From Micromonospora zingiberis (lineage in GTDB: Bacteria; Actinomycetota; Actinomycetes; Mycobacteriales; Micromonosporaceae): a stretch of DNA of 64,000 nt. The translations under genes were made by a program, and so were the position numbers. Positions 1-7,543 of this stretch are shown piece after piece. The DNA is taken from positions 124,001-188,000 of the forward strand of contig NZ_SJJR01000005.1 of the NCBI RefSeq assembly GCF_004331455.1, given 5' to 3'. Each line of letters begins with the position of its first letter. The first letter of the stretch is position 1. The notes beneath the pieces are model-generated. The model saw only the letters and a program-made list of their open reading frames with translations, had not been told where the DNA came from and ran no database searches.

Positions 1-35
1 CCGGGGATGTCGGTCGGGGGCGCTAACCTGCCCCG

Positions 36-1295
36 GTGGGCCGCAGCCAGTCGCTACCTCGGGGCGGTGATCCCCGGTTCGGGCCGGACGCCGACGACAC
101 CGGCTGTCCGATCCTGCACGTCGACATGGACGCCTTCTACGCCTCGGTGGAGGTGCGCCACCGGCCGGAGCTGCGCGGTCGGGCAGTCGTGGTCGGTGGG
201 ATCGGTCCCCGTGGGGTGGTCAGTTCGGCCAGCTACGAGGCCCGAAGGTACGGCGTACGCAGCGCGATGCCCACGATGCGGGCCCGCGCCCTCTGCCCGC
301 ACGCGGTCTTCCTCCCGCCGGACTTCACCCGCTACTCGGCCGCCTCCCGGGCGGTCATGCAGATCTTCCGTGACGTCACCCCGCTGGTCGAGCCGCTCTC
401 GCTGGACGAGGCGTTCCTCGACGTCGCGGGCGCCCGGCGGCTGTTCGGCTCGCCAGCGCTGATCGGTCGTCGCATCCGCGAACGGGTCGCGGCGGAACAG
501 GGGCTGACCTGCTCGGTGGGGGTGGGGCCGAGCAAGTTCGTCGCCAAGCTCGGGTCGACCCGGGCCAAGCCCGACGGGTTGCTCGTCGTCCCGGCCGCCC
601 GGGTGCTGGACTTCCTCCATCCGTTGCCGGTCTCGGCGCTGTGGGGGGTGGGCGAGCGCTCCGCCGAGGCGCTGCACCGGCTCGGCCTGCGCACCGTCGG
701 TGACCTCGCCGAGGCGCCGATCGGCATGCTGCGTACCGCGCTGGGCCAGGCCGCCGCCGCGCACCTGCACGAGCTGGCCTGGGGGCGGGATCCGCGTCGG
801 GTGAGCCCGGAGCAGGTGGAGAAGTCGATCGGCGCGGAAGTCACCTTCGACGTCGACGTGGACGATCCGGAAGGGATCCGCCGGACGCTGCTCGCCCTGG
901 CCGAGAAGGTCGGCGCTCGGCTGCGCGACGCCGGTCAGGTGGGGCGGACCGTGTCGGTGAAGGTGCGGATGTCCGACTTTCGCACCGTCAGCCGGTCCCG
1001 CACCCTGGACGTACCCACCGATGTCGCGCGGGAAATCTTCGACACGGCCTGGTCTCTGTTCACCGCCCTGCCACCCGGTGAGCGGATTCGTCTGGTCGGC
1101 GTACGGGCGGAGGGGCTGCACCCGGCGGACGCCACACCCCGGCAGCTCACCCTCGGCGAACCGGAGCGGGGATGGCGCGAGGCGGAAATCGCCGCGGATG
1201 CCGCAGCTGCCCGTTTCGGGCGATCCATCATAGGACCGGCCAGTCTTCTCACCGGCCGCGATCCGCAGCGAAAGGAAAATCCGACCCGGCCATAG
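36..1295 (+). CDS. dinB: DNA polymerase IV (Y-family translesion polymerase)
   Basis: The 419-residue product is a Y-family polymerase that copies damaged templates with low fidelity. Visible motifs are the metal-binding HVDMDAFYASVE (Asp30 and Asp32) and SLDEAFLDV (Asp124-Glu125), followed by a thumb with helix-hairpin-helix character (SALWGVGERSAEALHRLGL) and a little-finger domain. A QLTLGEP stretch at about residue 370 resembles a beta-clamp binding motif, although it is not at the extreme C-terminus. The GTG start at 36 gives an N-terminal tail of about 25 residues before the catalytic core; no internal ATG lies upstream of the first metal ligand. No operon partner is evident: a DUF3040 gene follows after about 115 bp. 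The family assignment is secure, the exact start less so. Confidence 0.93.
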   Translation: MGRSQSLPRGGDPRFGPDADDTGCPILHVDMDAFYASVEVRHRPELRGRAVVVGGIGPRGVVSSASYEARRYGVRSAMPTMRARALCPHAVFLPPDFTRYSAASRAVMQIFRDVTPLVEPLSLDEAFLDVAGARRLFGSPALIGRRIRERVAAEQGLTCSVGVGPSKFVAKLGSTRAKPDGLLVVPAARVLDFLHPLPVSALWGVGERSAEALHRLGLRTVGDLAEAPIGMLRTALGQAAAAHLHELAWGRDPRRVSPEQVEKSIGAEVTFDVDVDDPEGIRRTLLALAEKVGARLRDAGQVGRTVSVKVRMSDFRTVSRSRTLDVPTDVAREIFDTAWSLFTALPPGERIRLVGVRAEGLHPADATPRQLTLGEPERGWREAEIAADAAAARFGRSIIGPASLLTGRDPQRKENPTRP

Positions 1296-1328
1296 GTCGT
1301 CCCGCTTTCCGACGCGCGAGGCCCCTCG

Positions 1329-1334
1329 TAGACT
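1329..1334 (+). promoter_or_regulatory. candidate -10 box (TAGACT) for the DUF3040 gene
   Basis: TAGACT matches the actinobacterial TAnnnT -10 pattern and lies about 75 bp upstream of the GTG at 1411. Only a weak -35 (TTTCCG) is present at 17-bp spacing. Confidence 0.3.
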
Positions 1335-1410
1335 TGCGGGTAAGCAGCCGGTTGGCTGCCACGGTCTGTCGGTCCGACCGGACCGACCAACGTGACCGGG
1401 GAGGAGTGCC

Positions 1411-1806
1411 GTGCCGCTCTCGGAGCACGAGCAGCGGCTGTTCGAGCAGATCGAGCGGTCGCTTGCCGAGGACCCCAAGTTCGCCTCGGCCGTGCGCGCC
1501 AGCGATCCGCGCTTTCACGCGCGGCGTCGCCTGCTCGTCGCTGCCGGCGTGATCATCGCTGGCCTGGCGTTGTTGGTATATGGCGCGGTGATCAAGACTC
1601 CGCCGCTGGCAGTGGCGGGATTCGTTGTCATGCTGGCCTCGGCCGCGTTCGCGGTGCAGTCGCACCGTCGGTCGCAGTCGCCTGACCTGCACGTTGTCGG
1701 GGGCACGGCGAGTCGTCGTCGTTCCCGCGGTCGTGCCGGCCGGCGGCCGGGCTTCATCGACCGGATGGAGGACCGGTGGCGGCAGCGCCCGGAGGGACAC
1801 CGCTGA
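1411..1806 (+). CDS. DUF3040 small membrane protein
   Basis: This 131-residue protein opens with MPLSEHEQRLFEQIERSL, the typical N-terminus of DUF3040 proteins of actinobacteria. Two hydrophobic helices follow (about residues 44-63 and 68-84), then a basic tail rich in Arg. The GTG start at 1411 is preceded by GGGGAGGAG at good distance. The family is widespread in actinobacteria and has no established function; it is an integral membrane protein by inspection. It stands alone between dinB and a convergent cell-wall-type block. Confidence 0.85.
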   Translation: MPLSEHEQRLFEQIERSLAEDPKFASAVRASDPRFHARRRLLVAAGVIIAGLALLVYGAVIKTPPLAVAGFVVMLASAAFAVQSHRRSQSPDLHVVGGTASRRRSRGRAGRRPGFIDRMEDRWRQRPEGHR

Positions 1807-2193
1807 ACCGGCCCCGTCAGCCTTAGGGCGGCGGGCCGCGTCCACCGGCCCCACCGGACGGTTTCCTGCGCTCGATCGACCCCGCGTCGATCGAGCGGTT
1901 CGCCGTTCCCAAAACCCCCCACCGCCGTCCCGACCTGAACACCCCACCCACCCCACCCACCCCACCCACCCCACCCACCCCACCCCACCCACCCCACCCC
2001 ACCCCACGCCGACCGCGATCTTGCACTTTCGGTCTGGACATAAACGCTCAAAACACCCATTTCGGCGACCGAAAGTGCAAGATCGACGGGGTGGGGTGAA
2101 GGGTGTGGGGTGAGGGTGGGGTGAGGGGTGAGGGTGTGGGGTGGTGAGGGCGGGGCGGGCCGGTGACGGTGGTTCGTCGCCGGCCCGGTCCGC
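1807..2193. other. intergenic region with C-rich tract, long palindrome and G-rich tract
   Basis: No gene is supported in this 387-bp gap between convergent genes. It holds, in order, a CCCACC/CCCCACC tandem tract (about 1941-2008), a 19-bp perfect inverted repeat (2016-2034 and 2067-2085), and a GGGGTGGGGTGA-type tract (about 2089-2145). Reading frames through the simple repeats are artefacts. Confidence 0.8.
2016..2085. repeat. long palindrome 1 (19-bp perfect arms)
   Basis: The left arm 2016-2034 and right arm 2067-2085 are exact reverse complements (CGATCTTGCACTTTCGGTC), separated by 32 bp. Its AT content is higher than its surroundings. It lies between convergent genes, so it could end transcription from both sides, but there is no T-run. 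It is the first of four such palindromes in the window. Confidence 0.85.
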
Positions 2194-4668
2194 TCAGCGG
2201 CTTGCGCGGTTGGCGATCAGTCGGCGTGGGTTGAACCGGAGCAGCCGGTAGCGGAGCTGCCCGCCGGCGGCCACCAGCCGCGCGGAGGTGTCCGCGATGG
2301 TGGTTCGCCAGCGGCCCAGCACGGACGGCGGCAAGACGGTCGCCATCAGCCGGGTTCGCCGGTCGGCCTGCCCGGCGAGGGCGCCCCGCACGGTCCGCAG
2401 GGCGGCCGGCAGGGGCTCTCCGGTCAGCGGATCCCGCGCGTAGCGGGCCCGCTCTTCGGCCCGCCCGAGCAGGCGTACGGCCGTGCCGGCCGCAGCATCG
2501 GTGCCGACGGAGTCCCGGGACAGCCGGTCGGCGGTCGCCCGGGGGGTTTCCGTCGGGTCCACCCGGACCCGGTAGTCGACCAGCGTGTCGATCAATTCGT
2601 CCCACGCGGCGTGCGCGTCCGCGCGGGCCCGGTCCGGATCGGTGCTGACCACCACGCTCGGCTGGCCTGCGGTGGCGGAGTCCGCGTCCGGCGGGTCGAC
2701 CGTCCGGGCGACCGGGGCCAACCGCCCTCGCCGTCGGCGCAGGGCGAGCCGGCGCAGCGCCGGTACGGCGAGCAGGGCGAGCAACGCCAGCAGGCCGGCG
2801 ACGGTCAACCAGGGCCAGGGCGACGTGCGCCCGGCCGGGGTGTCGGAACCGGTGCCGGCACCCGCGTCGAGCCCTTCCTCGAACTGGTTCGGATCGCGAT
2901 CGGGCGCGGCCGTGGGGTCGGTCTCGTCGGGCGTGTCCGACGTGCCGTCCTGCGGCGTCGTCTCCTCCGGCGCGTCGGTGTCCGGTGCCCAGGCCGACCG
3001 GGTCGAGCCGGGCACCCCGTAGCTCGGGGTGGCGTCGAACGGCACCCAACCGATCTGGTCGAAGTAGACCTCGGTCCAGGCGTGCAGGTTCCGGTTGGTC
3101 AGGGTGAGGGTTTCCCCGCTGCGCCGGCTGCCGTTGGTGAAGCCGAACGCGACCCGGGCCGGGATGCCGGCGTCGCGCACCATCCAGGCCAGCGCGGCGG
3201 CGTACTGCTGGCAGTAGCCGGCCTTGTTCTCGAGGAAGTCGAGGATCTGCTGGCCGCTGGTGCCCTCCTCGGTGCTCAGCTGGTACGTGAAGCCGTTGTC
3301 CTCGGAGAAGTAGTCGTAGATGGCCCGCACCTTGTCGTACTCGGTGCGCTCGCCCCGGGTCAGCTCCGCGACGAGGGCTCGCACCTCGGGCACGTCCGGG
3401 GTGACGGTCTGCTGCCGGCGCAACGGCAGGTCGGCCGGCAGCGGCTGCGCCGAGCGCAGCGCCTGCGGGGTGTACGTCGACCGCACGTACTCGAACGAGA
3501 ACTTCTTGCCCCGGGAGTCGTCCCGGTTGGAGAAGAGCACCTGGAGGTTCGGGTCGTAGAACCAGTTGCTGCCCAGGTCATCGAAGTTGGCCGGCTCGGC
3601 GTAGAACGGCAGCAGCGGCATGTTCAGCTCGCGGGACACCTCCACGGTGGCCTGGTGCCGGGTCCGCTCGACGCCGGGCCGTGGCCGCTCGGCCGGCTCG
3701 GGCAGGTCACCGGTGGCGCGCTGGCCGTTGGGTCCGCGGACCCGGAAACCGTTGGCCCGCAGGTCGTCGGCGACCCCGAAACGCAGGTAGAACGGCTCCT
3801 TCTCGGTGGTGGTGACCTTCACCAGGTCGGTCACCCGGGACTGGTTGAGTTCTCCGCTGAGCGCGGCGAACAGGTCCACCCGGCCGGGGGAGTTGCCCAG
3901 CCCTGGGCCGCCGAGGCCGGATCCCACGCCGGAGTTCAGCGTGTTCATCAGGCCGACCGTCATGCCCGGCACGGCCAGCGGCACCAGTACGGCCAGCGCC
4001 AGGCCCACCACGGCCAGCCGTCGCCCGGCGGCGGCCAACGGCGAGGCCTCCCACACGTCGACGTCGCGGCCGTCGCCGGTGAACCGTCGGCCGAACCGGC
4101 GGACCCGGTCCACGTTGTCCGTCACCAGCAGCCAGAGGAAGCCGGCGGCGCCGATCGCGAACGGCACCGGCGGGACGCTGTCCACGTAGACCGCCACCGG
4201 CACCGAGTAGATGGCCAACATCGGCAGCCCGGCCAGGGCGGGCCGGCGCAACCCGACACAGAGCACGTCCACCAGCACCGCCACCGCACCGATGCCGAGC
4301 ACGGTGACGAACAGCAACGGGTCGGTGTCGGGGACCTTCACGCCGTAGGAGCGCATGTCCTCGACCGAGCCGGTGAGCAGCTCGGCGAAGTGCCCGAAGG
4401 TGCTCGGCGTGGGCAGGATGGCCAGCAGCTCGGCGCCGCTGGGGAACAGCCAGGTCAGGGCGAGCGTGAGGCCGCCCAGCATGGCGAGGACCTGGGCCCA
4501 CAGTGGGGTCCGGCCGAGCCGGGCCAGCGCCGCGCAGGCGGCCACCGCGGCCACCGCGATGACGGCCTGCACCAGCCACGTCCAGCGTTCGAAGATGGCC
4601 GACAGGGGCGCGGCGGCGAGCAGCGTCGCCGCGGCGGCCACCAGGCCCAGGTTCCGATGGGCGATCAT
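2194..4668 (-). CDS. TgpA-like transmembrane transglutaminase
   Basis: This 824-residue membrane protein has an N-terminal block of about six to seven hydrophobic helices (residues 1-240), a long extracytoplasmic region with a transglutaminase/protease core, one further helix (about 610-630) and a cytoplasmic C-terminal region of the DUF4129 type. The catalytic triad is visible: Cys in AGYCQQYAAALAWM (about 485), His in NLHAWTEVYF (about 526) and Asp in WVPFDATPSYG. It begins with ATG 16 bp after the DUF58 gene and closes a moxR-DUF58-transglutaminase operon, a conserved trio in many bacteria. The natural substrate is unknown; cell-envelope protein cross-linking or processing is the usual guess. 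Confidence 0.88.
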   Translation of the reverse strand: MIAHRNLGLVAAAATLLAAAPLSAIFERWTWLVQAVIAVAAVAACAALARLGRTPLWAQVLAMLGGLTLALTWLFPSGAELLAILPTPSTFGHFAELLTGSVEDMRSYGVKVPDTDPLLFVTVLGIGAVAVLVDVLCVGLRRPALAGLPMLAIYSVPVAVYVDSVPPVPFAIGAAGFLWLLVTDNVDRVRRFGRRFTGDGRDVDVWEASPLAAAGRRLAVVGLALAVLVPLAVPGMTVGLMNTLNSGVGSGLGGPGLGNSPGRVDLFAALSGELNQSRVTDLVKVTTTEKEPFYLRFGVADDLRANGFRVRGPNGQRATGDLPEPAERPRPGVERTRHQATVEVSRELNMPLLPFYAEPANFDDLGSNWFYDPNLQVLFSNRDDSRGKKFSFEYVRSTYTPQALRSAQPLPADLPLRRQQTVTPDVPEVRALVAELTRGERTEYDKVRAIYDYFSEDNGFTYQLSTEEGTSGQQILDFLENKAGYCQQYAAALAWMVRDAGIPARVAFGFTNGSRRSGETLTLTNRNLHAWTEVYFDQIGWVPFDATPSYGVPGSTRSAWAPDTDAPEETTPQDGTSDTPDETDPTAAPDRDPNQFEEGLDAGAGTGSDTPAGRTSPWPWLTVAGLLALLALLAVPALRRLALRRRRGRLAPVARTVDPPDADSATAGQPSVVVSTDPDRARADAHAAWDELIDTLVDYRVRVDPTETPRATADRLSRDSVGTDAAAGTAVRLLGRAEERARYARDPLTGEPLPAALRTVRGALAGQADRRTRLMATVLPPSVLGRWRTTIADTSARLVAAGGQLRYRLLRFNPRRLIANRASR

Positions 4669-4684
4669 GAGGGGGACCTTCCGT

Positions 4685-5983
4685 TCATCGCACGCCGCCG
4701 GCCACCGTCTCGGCCATCGCCGCCCGCAGGGCGAAGCCCTGGGAGCCCCGGCCGGCCTGCGGCCAGAGCGCCGGTAGCCGGCCGCCGTGGTCGACGCCGA
4801 TCACCCGCCAACCGGACTGGAGCAGGACCAGCGCGGCGGCGTCGTGTGCCTGGTCGGCCTCGGCCCGCGCTTGCGCCGGCAGGTTGAGCCAGGCCGAGCT
4901 GTCCAGCAGGAAGCACACACAGGTGGCGTTGTTGGCGCGCAGCCCGGCCAGCAGTTCCGCCTCGGCGGTGCTCAGCGACCCGAACAGGCCGATGATCAGG
5001 CCGCCGTCGGAGCGCTGCCGGACGTGCTGCATGAGGGTGGTGATCTCGACCCGTTGGTCCATCCGGACCTCCGCGAGATGGTCGAGCAGCAGACCGTCGC
5101 CGGCGCCCTCGCCCCCGTCGACGTCCGCGCCGCCGCCGGTGACCAGGCGCAGCTTGTAACCGGCCTGGCGCAGGTGGACGGCGATGCTGGCGGCGGCCGA
5201 GACGGCCCACTCGAAGCTGGCCGTCGGGCCGTCACCGTGGTGGCCGTACGCCCGGGTGTCCAGCAACACCGTGGCCCGGCTCTCCCAGGGTTGCTCCTCC
5301 CGCCGCACCATCAGCTCGCCGGTGCGGGCGGTCGACTTCCAGTGCACCCGGCGCAGGTCGTCGCCGCGCCGGTACTCCCGGGTGGCCGCGTCGTCCTCGC
5401 CGTGCACGGCGACCGAGCGGGCCCGGCTCTCGCCGCTGCCGGTGTACTCGCCGGGCAGCCGTACCGACGGCAGTGGCACCACCTGCGGTACGACGGTGAG
5501 CCGGTCGGTGCCGGGGAAGGCCCGGCTGAGTTCGCACAGCCCGAACGGGTCGGTCATCCGGACGATCAGCGGGCCCACCTCGTACCGGCCGCGTACGTCG
5601 GCCCGCACCGTGTACGCCACCGAACTGGCCTGGTGCGCGCCGAGCCGCTCCAGCACCACCCGGGGACGGCTGCCCAGCGCGTACGGCAGCCGGTCCTCCA
5701 GCAGCAGGGTGCCGGTGGGCAGCCGGGACATGTTCTGCAACCGCAGCACCACCCGGGCGCTGGCGCCGACCGGCATCCGGTGCGGCTCCAACGAGCGGTG
5801 GCAGGCCAGCTTGTACCGGCTGCGCCCGACGTAGAGGGCGGCGAGCAGCGGCAGTACGGCCAGCAGCACGGCCACCCGGAGCAGGTCCTTCTCGCCGAGG
5901 ATGCCGGCGGAGATGGCCGCGGCCACCGCGGCGGCCAGAAACGAGCGGCCGCGGGTGGTCAGTCCGCGCAGCCCGTCCCGCAC
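4685..5983 (-). CDS. DUF58 domain membrane-associated protein
   Basis: The 432-residue protein has two N-terminal hydrophobic helices (about residues 13-50) followed by a DUF58 domain whose hallmark is DDLRRVHWKSTARTGEL (about residues 205-222), preceding a von Willebrand-A-like fold. It starts with GTG one base after the MoxR stop codon, so translation is likely coupled. DUF58 proteins are habitual partners of MoxR ATPases. By analogy the pair acts as a chaperone-like module on envelope or metal-dependent complexes, but no substrate is visible here. Confidence 0.85.
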   Translation of the reverse strand: MRDGLRGLTTRGRSFLAAAVAAAISAGILGEKDLLRVAVLLAVLPLLAALYVGRSRYKLACHRSLEPHRMPVGASARVVLRLQNMSRLPTGTLLLEDRLPYALGSRPRVVLERLGAHQASSVAYTVRADVRGRYEVGPLIVRMTDPFGLCELSRAFPGTDRLTVVPQVVPLPSVRLPGEYTGSGESRARSVAVHGEDDAATREYRRGDDLRRVHWKSTARTGELMVRREEQPWESRATVLLDTRAYGHHGDGPTASFEWAVSAAASIAVHLRQAGYKLRLVTGGGADVDGGEGAGDGLLLDHLAEVRMDQRVEITTLMQHVRQRSDGGLIIGLFGSLSTAEAELLAGLRANNATCVCFLLDSSAWLNLPAQARAEADQAHDAAALVLLQSGWRVIGVDHGGRLPALWPQAGRGSQGFALRAAMAETVAGGVR

Positions 5984-5984
5984 C

Positions 5985-7037
5985 TCACGGCCTCCGCGGC
6001 TCGAACGGGGCCCGACCGTTGCCGGCCGGCGGCCGGTTTTCGTACGGCGAGCGCTTGCGGTCGTGCGGCAGCGGCAGCCGGTGCACGATGTCGGCGATGA
6101 TCGCGTCGGTGGTGCGCCGGGCGAGTTGGGCGTCGGCGGTGGGGATGAGCCGGTGCGCCAGCACCGGTACCGCGAGCACCTGGAGGTCGTCCGGCAGCAC
6201 GTAGTCGCGCCCGTCGAGGGCGGCCACGGCCCGTGCGGTGCGCAGCAGTTGCAGCGTGCACCGGGGGGACGCGCCGAGCCGCAGGTCGGGCGACTCGCGG
6301 GTCGCGGTGACCAGGTCGACGGCGTACTGCTTGACCGCGTCGGCGACGTGCACCTGCCGGACGTGCCCGATCAGCCGGCGTACCGTGTCGGCGTCGGAGA
6401 CCGGCCGCAGGGCCGGCAACGGGTCCACCGCGCCGTGCCCGTCGAGCATGGCCAGCTCGGCAGTGGGATCCGGGTAGCCCATGGCGATCCGGGCGGTGAA
6501 GCGGTCCCGCTGCGCCTCCGGCAGCGGGTACGTCCCCTCCATCTCGATCGGGTTCTGGGTGGCGATCACCATGAACGGCGTCTGGAGCTGGTACGTCACC
6601 CCGTCGACGGTGACCTGCCGCTCCTCCATGCACTCCAGCAGCGCGGACTGGGTCTTCGGCGAGGCCCGGTTGATCTCGTCACCGACCACCAGGTTGGCGA
6701 AGACGGCACCCGGCCGGAACTCGAAGTCGTGGGTCTCCTGGTTGTAGACGCTGACCCCGGTCACGTCGCTGGGTAGCAGGTCGGGGGTGAACTGGATGCG
6801 CCGTACCGAACAGTCGATCGACCGGGCCAGGGCCTTGGCCAACTTGGTCTTGCCGACCCCCGGCACATCCTCGATGAGCAGGTGACCCTCAGCGAGCAGG
6901 ACGGCCAGGGCGAGCCGCACGGTGGCGGTCTTGCCCTCGATGACCTGTTCGATGTTGGTCACGATCGCGTCGCTCGCGGCGCGGAACTCGTCGTACGGCA
7001 GCAGACCGCCAACTTCGTCCCAGGTCTGTTGTGTCAC
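5985..7037 (-). CDS. MoxR-family AAA+ ATPase
   Basis: The product (350 residues from GTG at 7037) is a MoxR AAA+ ATPase: Walker A in EDVPGVGKTKLAKAL, Walker B in VVGDEINRASPKTQSALLE, sensor 1 in MVIATQNPIE, and a C-terminal lid domain. GTG at 7037 is chosen because GAGGAGGAGG lies just upstream. An alternative GTG at 7061 adds eight residues and has TATACA 8-13 nt upstream, so a leaderless longer form is possible. It is the first gene of a three-gene reverse-strand operon with the DUF58 and transglutaminase genes. Confidence 0.9.
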   Translation of the reverse strand: MTQQTWDEVGGLLPYDEFRAASDAIVTNIEQVIEGKTATVRLALAVLLAEGHLLIEDVPGVGKTKLAKALARSIDCSVRRIQFTPDLLPSDVTGVSVYNQETHDFEFRPGAVFANLVVGDEINRASPKTQSALLECMEERQVTVDGVTYQLQTPFMVIATQNPIEMEGTYPLPEAQRDRFTARIAMGYPDPTAELAMLDGHGAVDPLPALRPVSDADTVRRLIGHVRQVHVADAVKQYAVDLVTATRESPDLRLGASPRCTLQLLRTARAVAALDGRDYVLPDDLQVLAVPVLAHRLIPTADAQLARRTTDAIIADIVHRLPLPHDRKRSPYENRPPAGNGRAPFEPRRP

Positions 7038-7061
7038 GGGCCTCCTCCTCGTCGCCGTCAC

Positions 7062-7344
7062 GGCAGCTCTGTATAGAGCACCTGGCCCCGCCGTTGGGTT
7101 CGCGACGTGCGAGCCTCGTCTGCCGCAGCAATCTCACTGGCCTCTCAGGCTAACCATGTTTGTCGCAGACGCCGACCGCCGCAGGTGTTTGAGTGCTTAC
7201 GCAGCGATTTGTCATTCACCGAACGCATGTCAGCGATAGTGCGGGGTAGTGCCCACCGTTATGCGGTCGCACTCTTCTGTACGGGAGAACCATCGGAATG
7301 GTTCGGTGTTGGACGGCGGGCGGTGGCCGCGCGGTCGATGGCGG
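7062..7344. other. intergenic region upstream of the leuS attenuator
   Basis: This stretch separates the divergent moxR operon from the leuS leader. I see no supportable gene. It is somewhat AT-richer than its surroundings, as expected for promoter DNA, but I cannot assign a specific site apart from the moxR-side TATACA described with that gene. Confidence 0.5.
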
Positions 7345-7350
7345 TACACT
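7345..7350 (+). promoter_or_regulatory. -10 box (TACACT) of a leaderless leuS leader transcript
   Basis: TACACT fits TAnnnT and lies 7 nt before the ATG of a 12-codon leader peptide, so transcription should begin at or next to that ATG. No clear -35 is visible. This is the basis for calling the leader peptide leaderless. Confidence 0.5.
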
Positions 7351-7357
7351 GCCGGAC

Positions 7358-7396
7358 ATGGCCGGAGTCTTCCTGCTTCTTACCGAGCCGTGCTGA
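7358..7396 (+). CDS. candidate leucine leader peptide (12 residues)
   Basis: The short frame ATG...TGA encodes MAGVFLLLTEPC. Three consecutive Leu codons (CTG CTT CTT) occur, two of them CTT, which is rarely used in this GC-rich DNA. The stop codon lies inside the first of two hairpins, and a T-tailed terminator follows before leuS. This is the arrangement of a classical attenuator, where ribosome stalling at Leu codons during leucyl-tRNA shortage would alter folding of the leader. The frame, codons and hairpins are seen directly; regulation by charged tRNA-Leu is inferred. Confidence 0.6.
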   Translation: MAGVFLLLTEPC

Positions 7397-7421
7397 TGCG
7401 CTGAACGCGCGACAGCACGGC
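7387..7421 (+). promoter_or_regulatory. leader hairpin overlapping the end of the leader peptide
   Basis: GCCGTGCTG (7387-7395) pairs perfectly with CAGCACGGC (7413-7421), with an extra GCGC/GCGC pairing inside the loop. The 5' arm starts two to three codons after the Leu triplet, so a ribosome stalled at Leu would cover or abut it. It ends three bases before the terminator hairpin. Confidence 0.6.
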
Positions 7422-7423
7422 GG

Positions 7424-7448
7424 CCCCTCCTGCGTGAGGGGCTTTTTC
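7424..7448 (+). terminator. intrinsic terminator (attenuator) upstream of leuS
   Basis: GCCCCTC (7424-7430) pairs with GAGGGGC (7437-7443) across a 6-nt loop, and TTTTT follows immediately. It is about 95 bp upstream of leuS and downstream of the Leu-rich leader peptide, so it should stop transcription conditionally rather than end an upstream gene; the upstream gene runs the other way. Confidence 0.72.
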
Positions 7449-7543
7449 GTGCCCGCCGCCGGTCCCCCGGGCGGGCCGGCGAGACAGACCCGGGACCAGC
7501 CAGCACTCCGACAGACTCGGCCGAGCGACGCGAGGAGAACGCC

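Noticed and set aside
54..1478. Long open frames on the reverse strand opposite dinB
   Set aside because: High GC gives long antisense frames; the composition is Arg/Gly/Pro-rich and no domain is visible, whereas dinB motifs on the + strand are clear.
1823..2113. Open frames through the CCCACC and GGGTGG tracts
   Set aside because: They encode only simple Gly/Val/Trp or Pro/Thr repeats and arise from the DNA repeat.
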